Assembly (NCBI GenBank): GCA_027343965.1 | Contig: DAHWJX010000153.1 | Span: 1 to 9,001, forward strand | Source of the DNA: JAKACU01 sp021821185 | Lineage (GTDB): Bacteria; Bacillota; Bacilli; Alicyclobacillales; SLC66 | Reading direction: 5' to 3' | Length of the DNA: 9,001 nt | Part shown: one piece after another, positions 1-6,130 of the stretch | Layout: every line of letters starts with the position of its first letter | Numbering within the stretch: position 1 is the stretch's first letter | The notes under the pieces: model-generated | What the model was told of the DNA's origin: nothing | Seen by the model: only the letters and a program-made list of their open reading frames with translations | Database searches by the model: none | Made by a program: the position numbers and the translations under genes

Positions 1-80
1 GTGAGATTATCGAAGTGCTAACGGAAAACGGCCATTTGGTTGAGTATGGTCAACCACTGTTTCGTGTCAAGCTGGCATAA
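1..80 (+). CDS. accB: Acetyl-CoA carboxylase biotin carboxyl carrier protein, C-terminal end (partial)
   Basis: The open frame from base 3 to the TAA at 78-80 encodes the last 25 residues of a protein, including EIIEVLTENGHLVEYGQPLF. This matches the strand that closes the biotinyl/lipoyl barrel of AccB, where 'V..G..VEYGQPLF' is the family signature. The biotinylated lysine and the Pro/Ala-rich linker lie upstream of the window. AccB carries CO2 on biotin from AccC to the carboxyltransferase during malonyl-CoA formation. The accC start is only 11 bp beyond this stop, the usual accBC operon arrangement. The identity rests on a short tail plus the neighbour, but both agree. Confidence 0.9.
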   Translation, partial: EIIEVLTENGHLVEYGQPLFRVKLA

Positions 81-91
81 CGGGGGATGTC

Positions 92-1432
92 ATGTTCAAC
101 AAAGTCTTGATTGCCAATCGTGGAGAGATCGCAGTACGTATTATTCGCGCTTGTAAAGAGTTAGGGATTCAAACTGTTGCGATTTATTCGGAAGCCGATA
201 AAGAGGCGTTACATGTTGAACTAGCGGACGAGGCTTATTGCGTGGGGCCAGCTCCAGCTAAGCAAAGTTATTTACATATTGCGAATATCATGTCGGTGGC
301 CACATCTGTCGGTGCTGATGCCATTCATCCCGGCTATGGTTTTTTGGCTGAAAATAGTGATTTTGCCGATGTGTGTTCGGCCGTTGGTGTTAAATTTATT
401 GGGCCAAGCCCACAGGCCATTGAAAAGATGGGCGACAAGTCAACGGCGAAAGCCACGATGAAAGCGGCTGGAGTTCCCATTGTGCCTGGAACGGATGGCT
501 TGATTAAAAGTTTGGATCAAGCTACTGCGATAGCCCGAGATGTCGGCTTTCCTGTGATTATAAAGGCTACTGCTGGTGGCGGGGGTAAAGGTATCCGGGT
601 TGTGCAAAATGAAGAGGAATTGATTACAGCGATCTCCATTGCTGAGTCGGAGGCCGGTTCTGCCTTTGGTAATGCAGGCTTATACCTTGAAAAATATCTT
701 GTCAGTCCGCGCCATATCGAGATTCAAGTGCTCGGTGACTCTTTTGGATCAGTGATTCACCTAGGAGAGCGGGATTGTTCTATTCAACGTCGCTTGCAAA
801 AACTTGTTGAAGAAGCACCTTCGCCTGCGTTGACACCGCAATTGCGGGAAAGAATGGGACAAGCAGCTATTGCCGCCGCGCGTGCTGTTGATTATGAGGG
901 CGCAGGAACCGTTGAATTCTTGCTTGATGAAGATGGATCGTTTTATTTTATGGAGATGAACACGCGCGTTCAGGTAGAACATCCAGTAACGGAATGGATT
1001 ACGGGTGTTGATATCGTCAAAGAACAGATTCGCATCGCGTCCGGGTTGCCCTTATCCTTAAACCAAGAACAAGTCGAAGTTCACGGTCATGCCATGGAGT
1101 GTCGTGTTAATGCTGAAGACCCAGAAAAAAACTTCATTCCTTGTCCGGGCCTTATTACTGATTATCTAGCTCCAGGTGGTTTTGGTGTCCGTGTGGATAG
1201 TGCCGCATATCCGGGCTATACAGTTCCACCTTTTTATGATTCTATGATAGCTAAGGTCATCGTGTGGGCGCCTACGCGAAAAGAAGCCATTGATCGCATG
1301 AAACGTGCGTTGTCCGAATTTCAAGTGGGTGGCGTGAAGACGACGATTGGATTTCATCAACGTCTTCTTGAACACAAAGCTTTCGTAAAAGGGGATTTTA
1401 ATACCCGTTTCCTTGAACAGCATAATGTGTAA
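92..1432 (+). CDS. accC: Acetyl-CoA carboxylase, biotin carboxylase subunit
   Basis: This cytoplasmic enzyme carboxylates the biotin on AccB using ATP and bicarbonate, the first half-reaction of acetyl-CoA carboxylase and the committed step of fatty-acid synthesis. The 446-residue length is normal for a stand-alone AccC. The N-terminal domain opens with VLIANRGEIAVRII (residues 5-18). The ATP-grasp core follows, with the glycine-rich loop KATAGGGGKGIRV at 158-170, K116, H208 in RHIEIQ, the QRRLQKLVEEAP segment at 232-243, metal ligands E275 (TVEF) and E288 (MEMN), and the catalytic R292 in NTRVQVEHP. The C-terminal domain carries HAMECRVNAEDP (333-344). No key residue is missing. ATG 92 is chosen because it gives the family N-terminus and follows a GGGGGA-type ribosome binding site at 82-87. 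It sits 11 bp after accB and 27 bp before the Asp23-family gene, probably in one transcript. Confidence 0.98.
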   Translation: MFNKVLIANRGEIAVRIIRACKELGIQTVAIYSEADKEALHVELADEAYCVGPAPAKQSYLHIANIMSVATSVGADAIHPGYGFLAENSDFADVCSAVGVKFIGPSPQAIEKMGDKSTAKATMKAAGVPIVPGTDGLIKSLDQATAIARDVGFPVIIKATAGGGGKGIRVVQNEEELITAISIAESEAGSAFGNAGLYLEKYLVSPRHIEIQVLGDSFGSVIHLGERDCSIQRRLQKLVEEAPSPALTPQLRERMGQAAIAAARAVDYEGAGTVEFLLDEDGSFYFMEMNTRVQVEHPVTEWITGVDIVKEQIRIASGLPLSLNQEQVEVHGHAMECRVNAEDPEKNFIPCPGLITDYLAPGGFGVRVDSAAYPGYTVPPFYDSMIAKVIVWAPTRKEAIDRMKRALSEFQVGGVKTTIGFHQRLLEHKAFVKGDFNTRFLEQHNV

Positions 1433-1459
1433 ACCATGACTTAAAAGGAGGAATACTAC

Positions 1460-1873
1460 TTGGCGACAAACGGTGTGATGAAAGCAGAACTGGAATCCGG
1501 TGACATGGGAACGACGCAGATTGCAAATGATGTCATTGCCGTGATTGCAGGTTTGGCAGCGACAGAAGTGCGCGGTGTCTCTGATATGAGCGGAGGCTTA
1601 GCTGGTGGGATCGCTGAACGGTTAGGGCGCAAAAACTTAAGCAAAGGCGTTAAAGTCGAAGTATCTCCTGATGAACGTCAGTGCACGATTGATCTTTCTA
1701 TTATTGCAGAGTATGGCTATCGTATTCCTGAAGTAGCTAGTGATATACAAGAAAGTGTTAAACGTGCCATCGAAGGTATGACAGGTCTTGAGGTGACGGC
1801 TGTCAATGTTAACGTCCTTGGCATCGCTTTTAAAGAAGAACATGACGAGGAACCAAAAGAAAGAGTTCGGTAA
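1460..1873 (+). CDS. yqhY: Asp23/Gls24 family envelope stress response protein (YqhY-type)
   Basis: The 137-residue product is a typical small Asp23/Gls24-family protein. Family features are the IANDVIAVIAGLAATEVRGV helix region (21-40), a glycine-rich turn SGGLAGG (44-50), the beta strand VKVEVS and the YGYRIPEVASDIQ motif (85-97), ending in VTAVNVNVLGI. It has no signal peptide or membrane segment, so it is cytoplasmic. In B. subtilis the orthologue YqhY is encoded directly after accBC and has been linked to the control of acetyl-CoA carboxylase or lipid synthesis; its molecular role is not settled. The TTG start at 1460 is well supported by AAAAGGAGG at 1443-1451, eight bases upstream. The position immediately after accC favours YqhY over a general alkaline-shock Asp23, although a membrane anchor AmaP is also encoded next door. 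A strong hairpin follows the stop. Confidence 0.92.
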   Translation: MATNGVMKAELESGDMGTTQIANDVIAVIAGLAATEVRGVSDMSGGLAGGIAERLGRKNLSKGVKVEVSPDERQCTIDLSIIAEYGYRIPEVASDIQESVKRAIEGMTGLEVTAVNVNVLGIAFKEEHDEEPKERVR

Positions 1874-1892
1874 GGTGTGTGCATCATTAGGT

Positions 1893-1934
1893 ACGAAACA
1901 AAGAGGTTAAGTCGTCTTAGCCTCTTTGTTTCGT
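1893..1934 (+). terminator. 19-bp hairpin between yqhY and amaP, probable terminator or attenuator
   Basis: The left arm at 1893-1911 (ACGAAACAAAGAGGTTAAG) pairs with the right arm at 1916-1934 (CTTAGCCTCTTTGTTTCGT) around a TCGT loop. Of 19 pairs only one is not Watson-Crick: T1907 with G1920. This is a U-G wobble in + strand RNA but a mismatch in the opposite transcript, so the structure fits + strand transcription. The T-rich 3' side of the stem (TTTGTTT) and the following TCGTCGTTT resemble a rho-independent terminator, but there is no clean uninterrupted T-run, so it could be leaky or serve as a processing hairpin. It starts 19 bp after the yqhY stop. Confidence 0.75.
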
Positions 1935-1982
1935 CGTTTAATGATTGCCTTGTGAAGCGAATGATTGGAAAGGAAGAAAACG

Positions 1983-2504
1983 ATGAGTGTCCTTGACCGA
2001 ATTCTATTGCGTCTGTTCGCGTTCATTGGCGTAGTTTTTGCGATCTGGCTTGCCCTGTGGCTTTTTGGTGTACAGGCCGTGATTGAGGCTACGCGTACCG
2101 TCGTGTTTTTGGGAGGCTATTACAACCTCCTTGTGATTCTTGTTATTTTTGCGCTTGGTTTGCGTTATTTGTTCTTTCCTCTCACACGACGTACTATCCA
2201 TTCGTTTGTAAAAGATACGGACGCTGGCGAAGTAAGGATCAGTTATGTTGCGGTACGCGAACTTGCGTCAAGGGCTGCAAAGCCAGTCCGTGGGGTCGAG
2301 CGGATCCACACGACAGTGGATGAGGGACGAAATGGTCTTGTCGTTTCCATCCGTGTACGCGCGGTGACGGGCGTTGATCTTACGGTCATGTGCAGTGAAA
2401 TTCAAGAAACTGTGGCGCAAGCGGTCAAGCAGGCGACATCACTCAAAGTGGCTGCCGTTCATGTTCAAGTTGCGGACTTGTCAGCAGAGCCTGCACAACG
2501 ATAA
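1983..2504 (+). CDS. amaP: Alkaline shock response membrane anchor protein AmaP
   Basis: The 173-residue protein has two N-terminal hydrophobic segments, about residues 7-30 and 45-67, separated by a short polar turn. A cytoplasmic domain follows that resembles Asp23 proteins (SYVAVRELASRAAKPVRGVE at 88-107, LVVSIRVRAVTGV near 119-131, and CSEIQETVAQAV around 137-148). This architecture is that of AmaP, which anchors Asp23 to the membrane in Staphylococcus aureus. ATG 1983 is preferred over an in-frame TTG at 1965 because AAAGGA at 1969-1974 lies eight bases before it, whereas the TTG would add six charged residues (MERKKT) and has no good site. It follows the 19-bp hairpin and sits 18 bp before the DUF2273 gene. 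No convincing promoter is visible between hairpin and start, so transcription may read through. Its likely partners are the Asp23-family protein upstream and the DUF2273 protein downstream. Confidence 0.88.
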   Translation: MSVLDRILLRLFAFIGVVFAIWLALWLFGVQAVIEATRTVVFLGGYYNLLVILVIFALGLRYLFFPLTRRTIHSFVKDTDAGEVRISYVAVRELASRAAKPVRGVERIHTTVDEGRNGLVVSIRVRAVTGVDLTVMCSEIQETVAQAVKQATSLKVAAVHVQVADLSAEPAQR

Positions 2505-2522
2505 TCCGGCGAGGTGAAGCGC

Positions 2523-2756
2523 GTGGATAAGTTTCTCGCATGGTTAGTATTCCTTAAAGGGATACAAAAACGTTGGTTTGGGATTGTTCTCGGCTTTGTT
2601 TGTTGGTTACTTATTGTATGGGTGGGTTTTTTTCCGACGCTCTTGCTCGCCATTCTTATGGCTTTAGGTTATGCTGTGGGTCATTTCATGGATGACCGAG
2701 CAGACTGGCAACAGATAATTTCTCGTATATGGCAATCTGATCATTTTGATCGATAA
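2523..2756 (+). CDS. DUF2273 family small membrane protein
   Basis: This 77-residue product has a basic N-terminal part ending in IQKRWFG, two adjacent hydrophobic segments (about residues 18-37 and 38-56, split by the proline of FFPTL), and a short polar tail with acidic and aromatic residues. Size, topology and location match DUF2273, a family usually encoded beside amaP and asp23 in Firmicutes. Its function is unknown; co-occurrence suggests it belongs to a membrane Asp23/AmaP assembly. The GTG at 2523 is chosen because GAGGTG at 2511-2516 is then a ribosome binding site at good spacing. An in-frame GTG at 2514 would overlap that site and add only three residues. The gene is 18 bp after amaP and 20 bp before nusB. 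Confidence 0.8.
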   Translation: MDKFLAWLVFLKGIQKRWFGIVLGFVCWLLIVWVGFFPTLLLAILMALGYAVGHFMDDRADWQQIISRIWQSDHFDR

Positions 2757-2776
2757 TTGTGCTAGGAGTGGATAGT

Positions 2777-3211
2777 GTGAGTCGTCATGCGGCGCGAGAG
2801 CGAGTATTGCAGACGCTTTTTCAAATGGATTTAAATCGTCTGAGTCCTACGCAGGCAGCATCGTATACACATGCTCTGTTGGATGATGAACCAGAAGCTG
2901 ATTATTTTGAAGGTCTGCTACAAGGTGTATTAAACAAAATGTCTTATATTGACGAACTCATCGGTCAGTATGCGCAGGATTGGACGATGGATCGCATGCC
3001 TGGTGTTGATCGCAACATATTGCGCATTGGTGCGTACGAACTTGTGTTTGAGAAAAACATTCCTGATGCTGTAGCTTTGGATGAAGCGGTGGAGCTAAGT
3101 AAACAATACGGGACAGAACAATCACCAAAATTTATCAATGGTGTTTTAGCTGGCGTTCTTCGAGATCTTGAAGATATTAAAAAAAATGTGCAAGGAATGC
3201 AAGCGACGTGA
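2777..3211 (+). CDS. nusB: Transcription antitermination factor NusB
   Basis: NusB binds boxA RNA with ribosomal protein S10 (NusE) and supports antitermination, chiefly in rRNA operons. The 144-residue protein is all-helical and of normal length. Family motifs are the basic N-terminus SRHAARERVLQTLFQMD (2-18), the DWTMDRMPGVDRNILRIGAYEL segment (68-89, DR..VDR.ILR.AAYE in homologues), IPDAVALDEAVELSKQYG (95-112), and KFINGVLAGVLRD (118-130). GTG 2777 is preferred to an in-frame GTG at 2759: it has AGGAG at 2764-2768 with eight-base spacing and gives the usual MxRxxARE start. Its TGA overlaps the GTG of the TsaD-like gene by four bases, suggesting coupled translation. In B. subtilis nusB is followed directly by folD; here two genes intervene. 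Confidence 0.96.
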   Translation: MSRHAARERVLQTLFQMDLNRLSPTQAASYTHALLDDEPEADYFEGLLQGVLNKMSYIDELIGQYAQDWTMDRMPGVDRNILRIGAYELVFEKNIPDAVALDEAVELSKQYGTEQSPKFINGVLAGVLRDLEDIKKNVQGMQAT

Positions 3212-4170
3212 GCGGAGTTTTTGTTGGTATAGACACAAGCAATTATACGACGTCTGTTTGCGCGATCGACGAGAATGGTAATGTTTTGCATGAGGCAAGG
3301 CAAGTTTTAACCGTGCCATTAGGTAAGCGCGGATTACAACAATCCCAGGCATTGTACCAACATGTTACAACGCTACCTACGATGCTTGATGACTTACGTA
3401 ATGCCGTTTCATCTCGTTCGATTGTGAGAGTAGCTTCCAGTACCCGTCCACGCTCGCGGGAAGGCTCTTTTATGCCAGTTTTTCAGGCAGGTATCCTGAC
3501 TGGTCACGCACTGGCGGTTGCAAGTGAGCAATCGATGATAGAAACGACTCATCAGGCAGGACATATCGCAGCAGGTGTTGCAACCGCTGCTATGCCTGAT
3601 AGGATGGAACAGCCATTTGCCGTGATCCACTTGTCAGGCGGCACAACAGATGTGCTAATTGCACACAGCAACATGAGGGATTTTGGTGTAAAAGAATGGG
3701 TGAGTGGGCAGGACCTCCATGTGGGGCAAATGGTGGATCGCATCGGCGTACAATTGGGGTTCTCTTTTCCGGCAGGAAAACAATTGGAACAATTAGCTCG
3801 TCAAGTCGATCAGGATCTAGAGATTCCTGTGATCCCGTCTTCTGTACAACGTGGTGTCCCTAGTTTCTCTGGACCTTTGACGCATGCTGGCAAACTCATT
3901 GAAGCTGGCGTTAATCCGATGTTGGTTGCTTCAGGTGTTTTTCGGTGTATTGCGAACACGGTCGAAAAAATGATTCGTCATATGTACGATCAGACGGGTA
4001 TTCGTCAGATTCTACTCGTGGGCGGAGTTGCCTCTAGTGTGTTACTAAAAGAACGACTTTTGAGCCGTTTTGATGGTGCGCCGCAACAGTTGTATTTTTG
4101 TGACTCGCACTATGCTTCCGATAACGCGTTGGGTGTAGCCCTCATCGCAAAGAATGCATGGAACTGGTAA
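3208..4170 (+). CDS. TsaD/Kae1-like (peptidase M22 family) protein, divergent paralogue
   Basis: The 320-residue protein has the ASKHA fold signature of TsaD/Kae1, the enzymes that add the threonylcarbamoyl group to tRNA A37. It starts with GIDTSNYTTSV (7-17), equivalent to the GIETSCDDT motif. It keeps the metal-binding HxxGH as H115 and H119, SGG at 143-145, G173 and D177 of the central motif, SFSG at 219-222, VGGVAS at 271-276 and D305 in SDNA, the likely third metal ligand. It departs from true TsaD elsewhere: the GPG loop is replaced by RPRSREGSFMPVF (80-92), SGGHT by SGGTT, PGG by PAG, and the GLKTA segment by GPLTHA. It is therefore probably not the tRNA-modifying TsaD but a paralogue of unknown role, often labelled O-sialoglycoprotein endopeptidase, a name based on an old and doubtful activity. 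The GTG at 3208 overlaps the nusB stop by four bases, implying coexpression with nusB. Confidence 0.85.
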   Translation: MSGVFVGIDTSNYTTSVCAIDENGNVLHEARQVLTVPLGKRGLQQSQALYQHVTTLPTMLDDLRNAVSSRSIVRVASSTRPRSREGSFMPVFQAGILTGHALAVASEQSMIETTHQAGHIAAGVATAAMPDRMEQPFAVIHLSGGTTDVLIAHSNMRDFGVKEWVSGQDLHVGQMVDRIGVQLGFSFPAGKQLEQLARQVDQDLEIPVIPSSVQRGVPSFSGPLTHAGKLIEAGVNPMLVASGVFRCIANTVEKMIRHMYDQTGIRQILLVGGVASSVLLKERLLSRFDGAPQQLYFCDSHYASDNALGVALIAKNAWNW

Positions 4171-4186
4171 CTCGTAGTACAAAGTA

Positions 4187-4217
4187 GCTAGTACGCCTGT
4201 GCCGTCTATAGTATACT
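4187..4217 (+). promoter_or_regulatory. Weak candidate promoter upstream of the FNR gene
   Basis: The 99-bp gap between the TsaD-like gene and the FNR gene (4171-4269) holds a TATACT at 4212-4217, a good match to a -10 box, inside the palindrome AGTATACT (4210-4217). No convincing -35 box lies 16-18 bp upstream; the hexamer there is TAGTAC, which is also repeated at 4175-4180. The gap size and the lack of a terminator hairpin make an extra internal promoter plausible but unproven. Confidence 0.25.
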
Positions 4218-4269
4218 GGTGGACATGTTGTTTTATTGATGTAAGTAACGAAACGGAGGAAATGGTATT

Positions 4270-5274
4270 ATGCAGGGACATATTGATGAAAAAATCTATG
4301 ATATTACGATAATCGGTGGTGGCCCTATCGGCTTATTTGCTTCCTTTTACGCGGGCATTCGGGATGCTAGCACGAAAATCATCGACAGCTTGCCGCAGCT
4401 TGGAGGCCAACTTAGGGAGTTATACCCTGAAAAATATATTTATGACGTTGCTGGATTTCCAAAAGTCCGTGCGCTTGATCTTGTTCATCAACTGACCGAA
4501 CAGGCTGAACAGTATCATCCTGCTGTATGCTTAAATGAAAAAGTGATCTCGGTGCATAAACGTGAGTCTGACCATGTGTTTGAATTGCTGACGGATCGTA
4601 ATGTGACACATCTTTCGCGCTCTGTCGTTGTGACTGCGGGTATTGGAGCTTTTACGCCAAAGTCATTGCCTGCAGAGAATGTAAATCGCTTTGAGGGTAA
4701 TGGTGTTTACTATTATATTGACGATTTGAGTAAATTTGCTGATACCAAAGCCTTGGTGGTTGGTGGTGGCGATTCCGCAGTTGATTTTGCTTTAATGTTA
4801 CGACGCGTAGCAAAAAGCGTGACGCTCATTCATCGTCGTGATCAATTTAGAGCTCACGAAGAAAATGTAAAAGCACTTTTAGCTTCCAGTGTAGATGTTA
4901 AGACGTTTTATGAGTTAAAAGTGGTACATGGTGATAGCCATATAACAGGTGCGACGATCATAGACAATCGCAGCAAAGAAACTATGGATATCGATGTCGA
5001 TGTGGTTGTCGGAACTCTTGGCTTTTCTGCTTCGTTAGGCCCTATTACGGATTGGGGATTGACGATTGAAGATAACGCGATTGTGGTTGATACGCGGATG
5101 GGGACGAATATTCCCGGTATTTTTGCGGCAGGTGACATTGTAACGTATCCGGGAAAGATCAAATTGATTGCAACAGGATTTGGCGAAGCTCCAACCGCAG
5201 TGAATAACGCAAAACTGTATCTGGATCCTGAATCAAAGTTACATCCGGGCCATAGTAGTAGCAGAAAATCCTAA
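4270..5274 (+). CDS. Ferredoxin/flavodoxin--NADP+ reductase, thioredoxin-reductase-like (YumC type)
   Basis: This flavoenzyme moves electrons between NADPH and ferredoxin or flavodoxin. The 334 residues hold an FAD-binding Rossmann motif GGGPIG (16-21), the LPQLGGQL segment (41-48), an NADPH-binding GGGDSA (165-170) with HRRDQFRAHE (188-197) for the 2'-phosphate, and the second FAD motif GIFAAGD (283-289). The tail GFGEAPTAVNNAKLYLDP (303-320) followed by HPGHSS is typical of B. subtilis YumC and related FNRs; H328 may be the C-terminal histidine that stacks on the flavin. The CxxC redox pair of thioredoxin reductase is absent: the equivalent stretch before the NADPH motif reads GVYYYIDDL. 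That excludes thioredoxin reductase. ATG 4270 has GGAGG at 4255-4259. A 99-bp gap upstream and 13 bp to folD show it is a separate insertion in an otherwise conserved gene order. The redox partner is not encoded here. Confidence 0.93.
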   Translation: MQGHIDEKIYDITIIGGGPIGLFASFYAGIRDASTKIIDSLPQLGGQLRELYPEKYIYDVAGFPKVRALDLVHQLTEQAEQYHPAVCLNEKVISVHKRESDHVFELLTDRNVTHLSRSVVVTAGIGAFTPKSLPAENVNRFEGNGVYYYIDDLSKFADTKALVVGGGDSAVDFALMLRRVAKSVTLIHRRDQFRAHEENVKALLASSVDVKTFYELKVVHGDSHITGATIIDNRSKETMDIDVDVVVGTLGFSASLGPITDWGLTIEDNAIVVDTRMGTNIPGIFAAGDIVTYPGKIKLIATGFGEAPTAVNNAKLYLDPESKLHPGHSSSRKS

Positions 5275-5287
5275 GGGGAGTTCACTT

Positions 5288-6130
5288 GTGGCGCATCTTA
5301 TCGATGGTAAAAAATGGGCGAAAGTGAGTCGTGAAGAAACGACAGCAGCAGTGAAACAATTGTTACATGCAGGTATTCAGCCGGGGTTGACTGTCGTTCT
5401 CGTCGGGGACAATCCCGCATCGCAAACGTATGTTCGCGGTAAGGAAAAAGCTGCGACAGAAGTGGGTATGCGTTCTACTGTGTTGCGTCTGCCCAACGAG
5501 ATCAGTCAAACTGAACTGGTGGCTGTCGTACAAAAACTTAATCAAGATCCCACTGTTCATGGTATTTTAGTACAATTGCCACTTCCGTCTCAAATTGATG
5601 AAAATGTGATTGTTGCTTCCATTGATCCAAACAAGGATGTCGATGGGTTTCATGCTGTCAATGTAGGGGCTCTGTCACTTGGGTTACCGGGATTTGTGGC
5701 GTGTACACCACTTGGTGTTATGCGTCTATTGGCTTATGAGCATATTGCTGTCGAGGGTAAGCATGCTGTCGTTGTTGGACGATCCAATATCGTTGGTAAA
5801 CCGATGGCACAATTACTCTTGAAGGCCAATGCAACGGTGACGATATGCCATTCAAAGACGGCTGATTTGGCAGCTTTGACGCGTTTGGGAGACATTGTTA
5901 TTGCTGCCGTGGGTAAAGCCAACCTGATTACGGGTGACATGATCAAACCCGGCGCCATCGTTATTGATGTCGGTATGAATCGCTTGGATAATCGCTTAGT
6001 GGGCGACGTGGATTTTGCATCAGTCGAGCCAGTGGCAAGTGCGATTACACCAGTTCCGGGCGGAGTAGGCCCGATGACTATTGCCACCTTGTTATACAAT
6101 ACCGTTCAAGCTGCAACAAAAGTCCTTTGA
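5288..6130 (+). CDS. folD: Bifunctional methylenetetrahydrofolate dehydrogenase / methenyltetrahydrofolate cyclohydrolase
   Basis: FolD interconverts 5,10-methylene-THF and 10-formyl-THF in two steps with NADP+, feeding purine and formyl-methionine synthesis. At 280 residues it is of standard size. The first signature includes VGDNPASQTYVRGKEKAA (39-56) with Y48 and the catalytic lysine K52. Next come the VQLPLP motif (95-100, Q96), DVDGFH (117-122, with the substrate-contacting D119), the NADP-binding GRSNIVGKP (164-172), and the closing signature TPVPGGVGPMT (254-264). All expected catalytic residues are present. The GTG start at 5288 is supported by AAGGGGAG at 5273-5280, which overlaps the FNR stop codon. 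The TGA at 6128-6130 is immediately followed by the first candidate start of xseA, so the two are probably translationally coupled. Confidence 0.97.
   Translation: MAHLIDGKKWAKVSREETTAAVKQLLHAGIQPGLTVVLVGDNPASQTYVRGKEKAATEVGMRSTVLRLPNEISQTELVAVVQKLNQDPTVHGILVQLPLPSQIDENVIVASIDPNKDVDGFHAVNVGALSLGLPGFVACTPLGVMRLLAYEHIAVEGKHAVVVGRSNIVGKPMAQLLLKANATVTICHSKTADLAALTRLGDIVIAAVGKANLITGDMIKPGAIVIDVGMNRLDNRLVGDVDFASVEPVASAITPVPGGVGPMTIATLLYNTVQAATKVL

Noticed and set aside
2965..3303. 112-codon - strand open frame spanning the nusB/TsaD-like junction
   Set aside because: Both + strand genes are conserved and overlap by four bases; the antisense product has no recognisable feature.
3208..4170. O-sialoglycoprotein endopeptidase activity
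   Set aside because: The name comes from an old assignment to the M22 family; the conserved features point to an ASKHA-fold metal/nucleotide protein, and no protease motif is visible.
4270..5274. Thioredoxin reductase
   Set aside because: The fold and both dinucleotide motifs fit, but the redox CxxC is absent (GVYYYIDDL in its place) and the C-terminal extension is that of YumC-type ferredoxin-NADP+ reductases.
5734..6099. 121-codon open frame on the - strand opposite folD
   Set aside because: It mirrors the NADP-binding and C-terminal signature region of folD; no ribosome site and no recognisable motif.
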